The position numbers and the translations under genes were made by a program. This document shows, one piece after another, positions 35,897 through 44,492 of a stretch of DNA of 64,000 nucleotides (position 1 is its first letter; each line of letters starts with the position of its first letter). Below the pieces are notes generated by a model, which saw only the letters and a program-made list of their open reading frames with translations, made no database searches and was not told where the DNA came from. Source of the stretch: JADJRG01 sp964474905. Its GTDB lineage: Bacteria > Myxococcota_A > Polyangia > Nannocystales > Nannocystaceae. The DNA is taken from assembly GCA_964474905.1 (NCBI GenBank), contig CAYYUP010000028.1, forward strand, positions 9,085-73,084. The letters run 5' to 3'.

Positions 35897-36514
35897 ATGA
35901 ACCCTCGACGACAGCGGCCACCAGGAGTCCAATTAATGCATGCAGGAGGTCGGTTTGCGGTCGGCTTTCTATTGGCATGTCGGCCCGCAGCGGCTCCGGC
36001 TCCAGCTCCGGCTCCCGCAGCGGCTCCGGCTCCAGCGTCCGCTGCCGAGGGGGCTGGGGTCGTGAGCCCCGCTGGTGACGATGAGCGGCCTCGTATCGCT
36101 GGCAATCGCGGCTCCGAGCTCGTGGCATCGGCCGCTCGTATCACGAATGTGGTGGTCGTCGATCTCGAGGGGCGGCCGCTCGGAGAGCTACCCGCGACCG
36201 TCGTCGAGGGCCTGCGAGAGAGCGTGCGAGGTGGCATCGCGGAGGACCTGACTGCGACGACGCCACCCTGGGACATCGCTCTGCAAATAATGGTGTCCGA
36301 CAGAGCTGCCTTCATCGCCATCCCCGTCGGCATCGATCGCGTGCGTCTGAACCCCGCGCACCCCTACGATGCCCGCATTGCCGACGACAAGGGGCAGATC
36401 GATCTTCGGGTGCAGGAGGTCTGTGTCGGCGAAGCCACGCATGATGCGATCGCCGCCCTGGTGGGCCCCACAACCGCCAAAGAGTACCAAAAGCCGCCGA
36501 TAAATGGCCTTTGA
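35897..36514 (+). CDS. Predicted lipoprotein with Pro/Ala linker
   Basis: A 205-residue protein. GGAG at 35887-35890 is six bases before the ATG at 35897, which decides this start over the GTG at 35885 and the ATG at 35894. A hydrophobic stretch ending VGFLLAC gives a lipobox about residue 28, then a Pro/Ala repeat (PAPAPAPAAAPAPAS) and a domain of about 140 residues. The domain has the pattern ITNVVVVDLEGRPLGELPA and ends QKPPINGL; I do not recognise it. Its stop codon overlaps a TTG and lies 23 bp before the ATG chosen for the sulfatase-like gene, so they are likely co-transcribed. A partner role at the envelope for that enzyme is possible but unproven. Confidence 0.7.
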   Translation: MNPRRQRPPGVQLMHAGGRFAVGFLLACRPAAAPAPAPAPAAAPAPASAAEGAGVVSPAGDDERPRIAGNRGSELVASAARITNVVVVDLEGRPLGELPATVVEGLRESVRGGIAEDLTATTPPWDIALQIMVSDRAAFIAIPVGIDRVRLNPAHPYDARIADDKGQIDLRVQEVCVGEATHDAIAALVGPTTAKEYQKPPINGL

Positions 36515-36537
36515 GGCAGGTGCGCGATCTGCCGAGG

Positions 36538-38466
36538 ATGTGGTACAGAGCGCGGGTGATTCGCGGTCCCGTTGCCTATCTCCTCGGATGGTTGTGGGCC
36601 GGCGCTGCACAGGGTCTCGCCGTCGCGATCTCTACACCGCCAGAGATCGGGGCGCAGACTCGGCTGCTTTCGCATGCCTTAGACTTCGGTCACTTCGCCG
36701 CGCTCGGCCTGTTGACATGGGTGTCGGCGGATTTGTGGGCTCGGTTCGGACATCAACACAAACGAAGCGGTCTCGCGGTGCTCTTGCTCGCGGCCCTCGC
36801 AGTTGCAAGTCTGATCATGCCAGCGGATCTCGCTGACCTCGTGATGCGGTCGCAGAGCCCCCCTGCCGCTTCGTATGCAGTGGCAAGCTTGGCGGTCGCG
36901 CTGCTGATCCCATTCGCCTGTGTCATCGGTCATTCATTGGCGAGGGCGTGGGTCCTGGTGCTGCTCGTCGTTGGGTTCGCTGTCATCGGCAACAATCTCG
37001 TCCTTAACGGGCGCTACGCAGGACTCCATTTTTTCGTCGCCTGGGCCTGCGCGACAGTGTCAGGAGCTGCGCTGGCTGGGGCTGCGCCGGTGCGACCGTG
37101 GCATCGCGGTGTGCAAATTATGGCCCTTATCGCCGGCCTCGCTTCCTTGCTTGTGAACCCTGGACAGGATGTATGGACGCGGTTGACCTCGTACGACGGA
37201 TCGGTTCTCGCTCAGCAAATCGCAGCTCGTCGCGGGCACGGAGACCTCGACCCGCTGGCCCCGCACGAGGTACCTGTGCGCCTGCGTCCGTGGTTCGCGG
37301 AGCGCGATCGTTTGCCGGCCATCGCACCGACAATGGGGCGACCTGCGATTCAAGATCCGATCATCATTCTGCTCACGATCGACGCCCTCCGAGCCGAGCT
37401 TCTCTCGGACCCTAGATACCGCGATGTGGCGCCAAACCTCTGGCGAATCGGTGCGCGCTCAGTCCTCTTTACGGATGCGCGGAGTCCCGGCGCTTCGACG
37501 CTCGCGGCCCTGACCGCGGTCCTGACCGGGCTCCACCGGACGCAGCTCAATTGGCACAAATCAAAGGGGGACTGGACGCTCAACGACGGCACGCCGCGCC
37601 TGACCGGGCTCCTGAGCGAGGCTGGGGTCTCCAGCGCACTCACCATCCCCTGGCCGCGATTGCTGCCGCGGGTCTGGACCGGGCACGCATATACTCGCGT
37701 TGTCACAGTCCCGAACCCGCGGGGCCAACGATTTGCGACGGCGAAGCCGATGCTCGCGGTGCTCGCGGATGAAGTGCGCCGCGCTTCGGGGCCGACGTTC
37801 CTGCGCGCTCATCTGATGGACCCGCACGCGCCCTACGACCACCCGCGAGTGCAGGGTGACGACTGGACTCGCTACCTCGCGGAGGTCACCGAGTGCGACG
37901 CGGCGATCGGTCAATTTTGGGACTTTGCAGAGGAAGCGGGCGTCCTCGACCGACTGGTGTTCATCATCGCCGCCGATCACGGCGAAGGATTTGGTCTGCA
38001 CGGCAGCAAGCTCCACGGGAGCACTGTGTACGACGAGATTGTGCGTGTTCCGCTGATGATCCGCGCCCCGGGCATCTCGCCGCGTCAGGTGGACGAACCC
38101 ATCAGCTTGATCGACATCGGCCCGACGATCCTCGATCTCTTCGGCTTGCCGACGCCGGGTTTGTTTATGGGCCAGTCCCTCGTCGGCACGTTGATCGGCG
38201 AGGAAAGAGCAGCGCTCACTCGGCCGATCGCAGGGATCGCACGCATGACCAACAAAACGCCGGTTTTTTATTGGGTCGAGCCGGGGGGGCTCAAGGCGAT
38301 CTGGGATCTGCGTCGCAATACCCGAGAGATCTACGATACTCGTCGCGACCCCGATGAACTCCACAACCTCTACGACGACGCCTCCGCCGAAGAATTGCTC
38401 CCCTTTCGCTTGCTCGTGACGTTTTTTTCTCGCCACCCCTACTTCGCAGCGACCGGTGCGAAGTAG
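36538..38466 (+). CDS. Membrane-bound sulfatase/alkaline-phosphatase-superfamily protein with VanZ-like N-terminus
   Basis: A 642-residue protein from ATG 36538; a TTG at 36511 that overlaps the upstream stop would add nine residues. The first 210 residues hold five to six hydrophobic helices; the segment DFGHFAALGLLTW resembles VanZ-like proteins. From about residue 275, the protein is a sulfatase-type enzyme: LTIDALRAELL (metal-binding Asp), then ARSPGASTLAALTAVLTG where a sulfatase would have C/S-x-P-x-R, and IIAADHGEGFGLHG, the second metal site. The absence of the CxPxR core means it cannot be matured to formylglycine, so a Ser/Thr nucleophile as in phosphoglycerol or phosphoethanolamine transferases is more likely. 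It probably modifies or cleaves an envelope phosphodiester or sulfate. Confidence 0.82.
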   Translation: MWYRARVIRGPVAYLLGWLWAGAAQGLAVAISTPPEIGAQTRLLSHALDFGHFAALGLLTWVSADLWARFGHQHKRSGLAVLLLAALAVASLIMPADLADLVMRSQSPPAASYAVASLAVALLIPFACVIGHSLARAWVLVLLVVGFAVIGNNLVLNGRYAGLHFFVAWACATVSGAALAGAAPVRPWHRGVQIMALIAGLASLLVNPGQDVWTRLTSYDGSVLAQQIAARRGHGDLDPLAPHEVPVRLRPWFAERDRLPAIAPTMGRPAIQDPIIILLTIDALRAELLSDPRYRDVAPNLWRIGARSVLFTDARSPGASTLAALTAVLTGLHRTQLNWHKSKGDWTLNDGTPRLTGLLSEAGVSSALTIPWPRLLPRVWTGHAYTRVVTVPNPRGQRFATAKPMLAVLADEVRRASGPTFLRAHLMDPHAPYDHPRVQGDDWTRYLAEVTECDAAIGQFWDFAEEAGVLDRLVFIIAADHGEGFGLHGSKLHGSTVYDEIVRVPLMIRAPGISPRQVDEPISLIDIGPTILDLFGLPTPGLFMGQSLVGTLIGEERAALTRPIAGIARMTNKTPVFYWVEPGGLKAIWDLRRNTREIYDTRRDPDELHNLYDDASAEELLPFRLLVTFFSRHPYFAATGAK

Positions 38467-38660
38467 GAGCGAGCCCGATGATCTTGCCGTCGGACATTGT
38501 TCGGGCGGAGATACGACAGCTTTGATGCCGGGGTCCACATCGACGGGTTGACCCTCGAGTCGCAAATAGGCATATGTCGACTGCCGATGGTTGTGCGAGT
38601 CCCGTGCACATGCATCGGGGGCATGCCTTGACGGTTCGAGATCTTGTATGCTCCCGGCCG
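38467..38660. other. Intergenic region with no supported gene
   Basis: Roughly 190 bp between the sulfatase-like gene and the next lipoprotein gene. A frame from 38574 runs into the lipoprotein gene, but the upstream part looks non-coding (Cys/His/Arg-rich), so the lipoprotein start is placed at the signal peptide ATG 38661. Confidence 0.5.
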
Positions 38661-39770
38661 ATGGTCCGTCTCGCATTGCCCCTCACGCTCACGCTCCTCG
38701 TTGTCCTCGCCTGTGGCGATCCCGGGAGCTCCAGCGCAGATGGCTCGGCGACGGCGTTCACATCGGCCTCCGGCACTGCGTCCGCGTCCGCGTCCGCGTC
38801 CGCTTCGGCTTCCGGCACCGGCACCGGCACCGGCACTTCCGGCTCTGGATCTGGCAGTGAGTCGGACGCTAGCTCCGGCAGCAGCGGAGATGCCAGCAGC
38901 AGCGGCACGATCAAGCTCGATGTTGGTTTTGACTCTGAAGGCGAGACCACCGAGCCGGCGGCGGAGTGCCCGAATGTCGACATCCTCTTTGTCATCGATT
39001 CTTCGGGATCGATGTCCGATCAGCAAGAGAGCCTGATCGCCTCCTTCGACGGCTTTGTCTCCAGTATCCAGGAGGAACTCACTTACACCCAAAGCTATCA
39101 TATCGGTGTTGTTACGAGCAGCGATTACCCGAGCAACCTGCCGGGCTGCACCTCGATCGGCGACTTGATTGTGCAGACCGGCGGGCCTAACTCAAACGAC
39201 GCGCTCTGCCTGCCCTTTGCCTCCGGCAAGCGCTTTCTCGACGAGAGCGAGCCCGACCTCGCCGCCAAATTTGCCTGCGCCGCTAAGGTCGGCACTTCGG
39301 GCAGCGACGACGAAGCGATGGCCCGCGGTATGCTCGATGCGCTCAAGCCCGAGAAGAGCGCCCCCGGTGGCTGTAATGAGGGCTTTGCCCGCGAGGATTC
39401 GCTGACCGTGATCGTCCTTATTACCGACGAAGATGACGTGCCCGAGCCCTACGGATGTGACCCGGAGGACCTCTTTGATAATGTCTGTGACACCGTGGGT
39501 TCTGGCGGCAATTCGAGCGAGTGGTACGACGAACTGCTCTCGTACAAGGCTGGGATCGCCGAGAATGTCGTTGTGCTCTCGCTGCTCGGTCAGAGCGTAA
39601 ATAATTCCTGCGGCGCAGTGCCGGCGGCCAAGCTGATCGGCTTTACCAACAAGTGGGGGGCCAATGGCTTTACCGACGATGTCTGCGCCAGCAGCTACGA
39701 CGAGTTTTTCATGGCCGCGCTGCCGGTGGTTGACGAAGCCTGCAAGGGCTACGTACCGCCGGCTGGCTGA
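38661..39770 (+). CDS. Lipoprotein with Ser/Ala/Gly linker and VWA-like domain
   Basis: A 369-residue predicted lipoprotein: signal LALPLTLTLLVVLAC, lipobox cysteine near residue 18. A linker (about 25-90) has AlaSer and GlyThr repeats (SASASAS, GTGTGTG). The VWA-like domain starts NVDILFVIDSSGSMSDQQES with an intact MIDAS DxSxS motif. Later segments DSLTVIVLITDEDDVPEP fit the VWA beta strand and second metal loop. Cysteine pairs (GCTS, CAAK, GCNEG, GCDPED, NVCDTV, DVCASS) suggest a disulfide-rich exterior domain. It parallels the gene at 27508. It is convergent with the six-repeat lipoprotein gene, 23 bp between stops. Likely surface ligand binding. Confidence 0.85.
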   Translation: MVRLALPLTLTLLVVLACGDPGSSSADGSATAFTSASGTASASASASASASGTGTGTGTSGSGSGSESDASSGSSGDASSSGTIKLDVGFDSEGETTEPAAECPNVDILFVIDSSGSMSDQQESLIASFDGFVSSIQEELTYTQSYHIGVVTSSDYPSNLPGCTSIGDLIVQTGGPNSNDALCLPFASGKRFLDESEPDLAAKFACAAKVGTSGSDDEAMARGMLDALKPEKSAPGGCNEGFAREDSLTVIVLITDEDDVPEPYGCDPEDLFDNVCDTVGSGGNSSEWYDELLSYKAGIAENVVVLSLLGQSVNNSCGAVPAAKLIGFTNKWGANGFTDDVCASSYDEFFMAALPVVDEACKGYVPPAG

Positions 39771-39793
39771 GCGATCCTTGGGTCCCCAGCAGC

Positions 39794-41476
39794 TCAGGGC
39801 GAGCAGACCGCGGAGTAGACCCGCCAGGTCGTTGTGCCCGGCTCGACGGAGCCATCGCAGATGTTGGTCACCACCAGCTCGGGTGCCGGGCCGCCGCTAA
39901 GTGCTAGCGTGGAGTGCCAGCTCGAGTCGCTCTCGTCACACTTCGCCTGGCTCGGGGAGATGAAATTTTGGTTGGCGAAACCCGAGGGCAGCGACCAGTC
40001 CAGAGGCTCGTCGGCAAAGCCTGAAGCCTCGCCCTTGTATACTCGCCAGGTGTCGGTGCCAGGATCCAGCGAGCCGTCGCAGATATTGGTGACGACCAGG
40101 TCGAGTCGGTCGTCGCCGCTCAGTGTGAGCAGGGAGTGCCAGGTCGAATTGCTCTCATCACACTTTGCCTGGGCGGTAGAAGTGAAGTTCAAGTTGGCGT
40201 AGCCACTTGGCAATGACCACTTGGTGGGCTCGTCGGCAAAGCCGTCAGCGCCGGCCCAGTAGACCCGCCAATAATCGGTGCCCGGGTTCTTGCTGCCGTC
40301 GCAGACGTTGCCGACGATCAAATCCGGCGCGCTGTCGCCGTTGAGATCGGTGAGCGAGTGCCAGGTCGAGTTGTCCTCGTCGCATTTCGCCTGGCTCGTC
40401 GAGGCAAAATTCAGATCGGCGTAACCGCCCGGCAGCGCCCATTTGACCGCGGAGTCGGCGAATCCATCGTCTTCGCCGAAGTAGACCCGCCAATGATCGG
40501 TGCCCGGGTTCTTGCTGCCGTCACAGATGTTTTGCACAACTAGGTCGGGGCGGGCATCGCCGTCGAGATCGGCGAGCGAGTGCCAAGTCGAGTTGTCCTC
40601 GTCGCATTTCGCTTGGGCCAAGCTCGCGAAGTTCAGATCGGCGTAACCTCCCGGTAGCGCCCACTCTACGGGGTTTTTGGTGAAACCACCGTCGACGCCG
40701 CGATAGACCTGCCAGTAGTCGGTGCCGGGATTTTGGCTGCCGTCGCAGAGGTTGCGGATGACCAGGTCAGGGCGGGCATCGCCGTCGACGTCGACGAGGG
40801 AGTGCCAGGTAGAGTTGTCCTCATCGCACTTCTCTTGGCTGGTACTGGCGAAGTTGAGATCCGCGTAGCCGCTTGGCAGCGACCATTTGATCGGCGCCAT
40901 CTCGAAGCCACCGGTGGTCCCGAGGTAGACCCGCCAGTAGTCGGTACCGGGGTTTTGGCTGCCGTCGCAGAGGTTGGCGACGATCAGGTCGAGGGCCCCG
41001 TCGCCGTCGAGATCGAGGAGGGAGTGCCAGGTCGAATTGTCCTCGTCACACTTTGCCTGGCTTGGGGCGACAAAATTGAGTTCGGCGTAACCCGCCGGCA
41101 GATGCCAAGTCTCGGAGTCGTCGGCGAAACCGTCGCAGACCACTGGAAGGCCGCCAGTAGTGCCGTCAGTAGTGCCGTCAGTGGTGCCATCGGTGGTGCC
41201 ATCGGTGGTGCCGGCGCTCGTTGTGCCGCTTGCAGACGCGCTGGCCGAGCCACCTGTCGTGTCGCTCTCTGATGCGCTTGCGGATGCGCTGGCCGATGCA
41301 GAGCCACTTGTCGAACTCTCCGTCGCGTCCCCTGTGGAGTCATCAGAGGTGTCGGTCTCAGAGCCCGAAGCGTTGTCGTCGCCACCGCAGGCGCTCAGGC
41401 CCATCGCAGCGCTCAGGGCGAGGAGTAGGCGCGGGGAGAGCGAAGAACGGTGTTTCTGTCGGGCGAAAGCGAACAT
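39794..41476 (-). CDS. Lipoprotein with six 74-residue FG-GAP/VCBS-like repeats
   Basis: A 560-residue predicted lipoprotein. Signal LLLALSAAMGLSAC with lipobox cysteine at residue 30; a linker to residue 123 contains SASASA and four TTDG units. From Trp124 the protein is six repeats of 74 residues (the last is 67). Each repeat has W(S/A/H)LPxGYAxLNF, an NSTWHSL core, a LDGDxxPDLVV strand that looks like the calcium-binding loop of FG-GAP/VCBS repeats, and a LCDGSxNPGTDxWRVY strand. Two Cys per repeat (KCDE and LCDGS) may form one disulfide each. Such repeats build integrin-like propellers that bind ligand and calcium, so this is a candidate surface adhesin. It is convergent with the VWA lipoprotein. 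Confidence 0.83.
   Translation of the reverse strand: MFAFARQKHRSSLSPRLLLALSAAMGLSACGGDDNASGSETDTSDDSTGDATESSTSGSASASASASASESDTTGGSASASASGTTSAGTTDGTTDGTTDGTTDGTTGGLPVVCDGFADDSETWHLPAGYAELNFVAPSQAKCDEDNSTWHSLLDLDGDGALDLIVANLCDGSQNPGTDYWRVYLGTTGGFEMAPIKWSLPSGYADLNFASTSQEKCDEDNSTWHSLVDVDGDARPDLVIRNLCDGSQNPGTDYWQVYRGVDGGFTKNPVEWALPGGYADLNFASLAQAKCDEDNSTWHSLADLDGDARPDLVVQNICDGSKNPGTDHWRVYFGEDDGFADSAVKWALPGGYADLNFASTSQAKCDEDNSTWHSLTDLNGDSAPDLIVGNVCDGSKNPGTDYWRVYWAGADGFADEPTKWSLPSGYANLNFTSTAQAKCDESNSTWHSLLTLSGDDRLDLVVTNICDGSLDPGTDTWRVYKGEASGFADEPLDWSLPSGFANQNFISPSQAKCDESDSSWHSTLALSGGPAPELVVTNICDGSVEPGTTTWRVYSAVCSP
39797..41107 (-). repeat. Six tandem 222-bp coding repeats
   Basis: The gene carries six copies of a 222-bp unit, visible at DNA level: the CCGTCGCAGA-type and AGTGCCAGGTCGA-type segments recur every 222 bp between about 39848 and 40958. 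Copies differ at scattered positions, more than expected from very recent duplication. Confidence 0.88.
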
Positions 41477-41545
41477 GAGGCGGACTTATAGCGGTACCGC
41501 ACAGATCCGTCTAGTCTCATTTGCCGCGCATCAGACCGGGATCCC

Positions 41546-42928
41546 TCACGTGGTTCCGGCATGCACTTCACGGGGGATGATGATGCGAAAGGTCGAGCCC
41601 TCTCCAGGCACGCTCTCAAGCGTGGCGGTACCCTCGAGCATCGTCGTCAGCCGTTGCACGAGGGCAAGACCTAAGCCGATACCGCCGTGCTGGCGGGTGC
41701 TCGAGTCATCGCCCTGAACAAACTCACCCCAAATAGTCGCCTGCATCGACGGATCGATTCCGCTGCCTGTGTCTGTGATCTCGAAGCAGATCAAGTGGCC
41801 GTCGCAGGGCTTGATCCGAAGGCTGATGTTTCCGTTTACGGTGAACTTTGCGGCATTTTCGAGCAGGTTCCAGAGGATCTGTCGAAGCTTTGAGGGATCT
41901 GTGTGCAGCGTAATCCCGGCGAGCGCGGGGTCGATACACTGACTATACAGATTGCCCAGTTTGCCCATCAATGGGAGGATCATGGCCTCGATTTCGTCGA
42001 TCAATTTGCTGAGTTTAAAGGTCTCGGGTCGGAGCTGGAGACGTCCCGAGTCGAACATCGCGGTTGTCAGGATGTCAGAGATCAGCGCGAGAAGGTGACG
42101 GCCGGAGGAGCGTATCGACTCGGCGTCCTCAATGTAAGCATCGTGGTTGTCCTCTTTCATCTCCTCGACGAGGAGTTCGGCAAGGCCGATGATCGCGTTG
42201 AGCGGGGTTCGCAGTTCGTGGCCCATCATCGCCATAAAGCGATCCTTCGCGCGGGCGGCAGCGACCGCCCCACTGAGTGCGACCTCCAGTTTTTCTTCGG
42301 TTTGCTCACGCTCGCGAACGAGCCAGACTCGGAGCATTTCGCTGGTCGCGAAGATACCCAAGATCGCGAGCATAAACGTCGTCAACGTTACAACTTGATG
42401 TATTTGGTCCGCGCCGACGGGGGAGGCCTTGGGAAAGACGACTCCGTATTCGGGAGCGACGGCGAATGCGATGACGGTCAACCACGAGACTACGAACCAT
42501 CGAAAGCCGAGCCGGCCGCCGCCAAACACCGCCGCCAGCACCGGGATGACCGCAAACCATCGGGTCGCGATCGAGGTGATACCGCCAAGAGCGTAGGTGC
42601 CAGTGACCGTGCCTATCCACATCGCCAGGCTGCCGAGGTGACTGCTGAGACGGGGAGAGGCGGCAAAACGGATCGCCAGGAAGGTCCCGAGTGCGAGTGC
42701 GGTGCAGAGGAGGAAGGCGATGCCGTAGCCGAGTTCGCCTTGGCGAAAGTAACCGCTCGCGATCAGGGGTCCGATGGCCGCTAGGACGATCCCGAAGGCC
42801 GCGAGTATCTTGGCCCGCAAGCGCTCCAGAGTAGGCTTCTCGAGCATCGACGGATGCACGAGCTTGGCCAGACGAGGGCTCTCGAGCCAGGTCAGACTTC
42901 GCGAAGAATGTCTCTTGCGAGAACCCAT
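41546..42928 (-). CDS. Membrane-bound sensor histidine kinase
   Basis: A 460-residue protein from ATG 42928 (a GTG two codons upstream is less likely). Residues 40-200 carry about six hydrophobic helices in a MASE-like arrangement with no large periplasmic loop, so it may sense membrane or cytoplasmic cues. A coiled-coil linker leads to the HisKA domain with the phospho-accepting His237 in GHELRTPLNAIIG. The HATPase domain shows WNLLENAAKFT (N box), ITDTGSGID (G1/D box) and GGIGLGLALV (G2). No receiver domain and no response regulator gene is adjacent, so the cognate partner lies elsewhere. It is not in an obvious operon. Confidence 0.92.
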   Translation of the reverse strand: MGSRKRHSSRSLTWLESPRLAKLVHPSMLEKPTLERLRAKILAAFGIVLAAIGPLIASGYFRQGELGYGIAFLLCTALALGTFLAIRFAASPRLSSHLGSLAMWIGTVTGTYALGGITSIATRWFAVIPVLAAVFGGGRLGFRWFVVSWLTVIAFAVAPEYGVVFPKASPVGADQIHQVVTLTTFMLAILGIFATSEMLRVWLVREREQTEEKLEVALSGAVAAARAKDRFMAMMGHELRTPLNAIIGLAELLVEEMKEDNHDAYIEDAESIRSSGRHLLALISDILTTAMFDSGRLQLRPETFKLSKLIDEIEAMILPLMGKLGNLYSQCIDPALAGITLHTDPSKLRQILWNLLENAAKFTVNGNISLRIKPCDGHLICFEITDTGSGIDPSMQATIWGEFVQGDDSSTRQHGGIGLGLALVQRLTTMLEGTATLESVPGEGSTFRIIIPREVHAGTT

Positions 42929-43051
42929 CGGCACGACTCACGGTATCAGTTATGCGGGCGACCGACGTGTCCTCGAATGTGAGCACTCGCGCTCTGATTA
43001 TTCGAACAACCCCGATTGTCTGATCTGAAGGGGGGTACACAAGATGCGCGT

Positions 43052-43510
43052 TCAGGCCCCGGATATCCCGTGGGCATGACGTTGCTCGCCGAAATACACC
43101 GGCTGATGGGCGGCGTCCTGGGGCGCGGTGAAGATGAAGCGTCCCTCGGCCGCGGGGGAACCGGGGACAAAGCGCCACTCGCCCGCGTCCTCTGCCAAGA
43201 TGCCGATGCTCTCGAGGTTTTTGAGGAAGGCGCGCACCTCTTCGGGTCGATAGCCCGCGTGGTTGCGGTAGTCGAGGTAGCTGATCAGGAGCTGGATGGT
43301 GTGGCCGCCCCCGTAAACGCCGGCGATGACCAGCTCCTCTTCGGTGGCGAACGGGGCGTCCTGCTCTTTGCGCAGATGCTGGAAGTCGCGCGGCTTGATG
43401 TCGTACTTTTTACAGAGTTGATCGATGTTTCGGCTGTCGACGCGAAAGCGGTACTCCAGCAGAAGGCTGCGCTGTCGGGCCTTAGAGAGCGATGACGGGG
43501 CTATGGGCAC
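43052..43510 (-). CDS. Hypothetical protein
   Basis: A 152-residue soluble protein from a GTG at 43510; a longer frame upstream to 43609 runs through tandem repeats and looks non-coding. Visible features: YRFRVDSRNIDQLCKKYDIKPRDFQHLRKEQ, which could be a small DNA-binding or helical region; then AGVYGGGHTIQLLISYLDYRNHAGYRPEEVRAFLKNLESIG, with helix-loop-helix features; and an Ala/Gly-rich end PGSPAAEGRFIFTAPQDAAH. I do not recognise the family. It has no signal peptide. It lies between the sensor kinase and the small exported protein/radical SAM pair, on the opposite strand to the pair, so a functional link to it is unclear. Confidence 0.55.
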   Translation of the reverse strand: MPIAPSSLSKARQRSLLLEYRFRVDSRNIDQLCKKYDIKPRDFQHLRKEQDAPFATEEELVIAGVYGGGHTIQLLISYLDYRNHAGYRPEEVRAFLKNLESIGILAEDAGEWRFVPGSPAAEGRFIFTAPQDAAHQPVYFGEQRHAHGISGA

Positions 43511-43517
43511 GCGGAAG

Positions 43518-43589
43518 GTGTCGGGGTGTCGGGGTGTCGGGGTGCCGGAGTGCCGGAGTGTGGCAATCGCTGCAGACAATCGCTGCAGA
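43518..43589. repeat. Octamer and 13-mer tandem repeats
   Basis: Three perfect copies of gtgtcggg (43518-43541), two of gtgccgga (43542-43557) and a degenerate sixth, then two perfect copies of caatcgctgcaga (43564-43576 and 43577-43589). They lie just upstream of the leftward hypothetical gene. Confidence 0.88.
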
Positions 43590-43904
43590 CATCGAGAGGA
43601 GTAGCGCAAGTCGCTCGCACCAGCTAGCCCCTGCGTGCATCGAAGGGCGATCGTGCAAAGGATGGGTGCCGGCGAGCACGACGTGAGAAAACCAGCCCTT
43701 GAGAGATGCGAGAACGCTCGAGCGAGAGATGAAACGGAGAGAACACAAGAACGCGAACCCCGAAAAGCGACCTAGCCCGGGGTCGAAGGCGATTGCGGGT
43801 CAGATATAAAATAAAAAATAAAAAATCATCGACGCCGTGATCACAGGGGGCTCTCGCCGGACTACCCATCCCGGACGCTGAGTGACCTCGGTGCCGACAA
43901 AGCC
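43590..43904. other. Intergenic region with an A/T-rich patch
   Basis: About 315 bp between the leftward hypothetical gene and the small exported protein. Most is GC-rich with no recognisable gene. Bases 43802-43827 (gatataaaataaaaaataaaaaatc-like) are strikingly A-rich for this genome and lie about 80-100 bp before the small exported protein start. Confidence 0.6.
43802..43827 (+). promoter_or_regulatory. A-rich UP-element-like sequence
   Basis: Consecutive A-tracts (ATATAAAATAAAAAATAAAAAATC pattern) in an otherwise GC-rich region, upstream of the small exported protein and radical SAM genes. It could be an UP element, a bent-DNA site or a regulator target; no -35/-10 pair is clear. Confidence 0.35.
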
Positions 43905-44471
43905 ATGAACAACAACGAGACCCTTCGATCCAACAAGCCTTCCGACTCGAAGCGGCAGGCGCTGACTCTCCGCCCTGTCCAAAAAAGCCCCACACGTGGT
44001 CGTAAGGTGCTCTTTATTGCAGCTTCGGCCCTTGGCGTGGCGGCGATGCCCGGCATTGCCGACAAGCTTCTGGGTTCGCTCTCTTCGGCGGTTATCAGCA
44101 CCGCCGATGCTGCGGAGCCCAACGAGTGCAGTCCGGAGATTTTGCCCGGCTATGAGGAGGAGGTGCTCGCTTTCCTTCACGAGCAGAAGGTCGACCTTCC
44201 AAAAGGCATCGAGGAGTTTATCTCTCTCTTTGAGATCTCCGAGGCCTATGACGCGACGATTCTCCGTGATCGCATGATCACAATCCTCGTCACCGGCGAG
44301 GGGGAGGTCATGCCGGCCCCCGAGGGGTACTACGTCTTCCCCGACGGAATCGTCGCCGAGATCGGTGCCGAGGGTCTGATCGGCCCGATCTGGGGCGCGG
44401 AATCTGCAGAGGATGAGGGCGGGTTTTGGGCGATGTGCCAGACGAGCCCCGGAGTCTGGGAAAACTGCTAG
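43905..44471 (+). CDS. Small exported protein with Trp/Cys tail, candidate substrate of the adjacent radical SAM enzyme
   Basis: A 188-residue protein. Residues 1-33 are polar and basic; residues 34-61 (KVLFIAASALGVAAM...LGSLSSAVI) are hydrophobic like a signal peptide, with a cleavage-like TADAA-EP at about 70. The rest is acidic. Cysteines at 75, 178 and 188 and tryptophans at 163, 175 and 185 crowd the C-terminal end, which closes GGFWAMCQTSPGVWENC. The stop codon is 21 bp before the radical SAM start. I do not recognise the family. Radical SAM/SPASM enzymes often modify a protein encoded beside them, and the WEN near the end resembles the aromatic-x-Asn sites of cyclophane-forming systems. 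This is an inference; it may instead be an unrelated secreted protein. Confidence 0.6.
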   Translation: MNNNETLRSNKPSDSKRQALTLRPVQKSPTRGRKVLFIAASALGVAAMPGIADKLLGSLSSAVISTADAAEPNECSPEILPGYEEEVLAFLHEQKVDLPKGIEEFISLFEISEAYDATILRDRMITILVTGEGEVMPAPEGYYVFPDGIVAEIGAEGLIGPIWGAESAEDEGGFWAMCQTSPGVWENC

Positions 44472-44492
44472 CCGCAACGTAGGAGTCGACCC

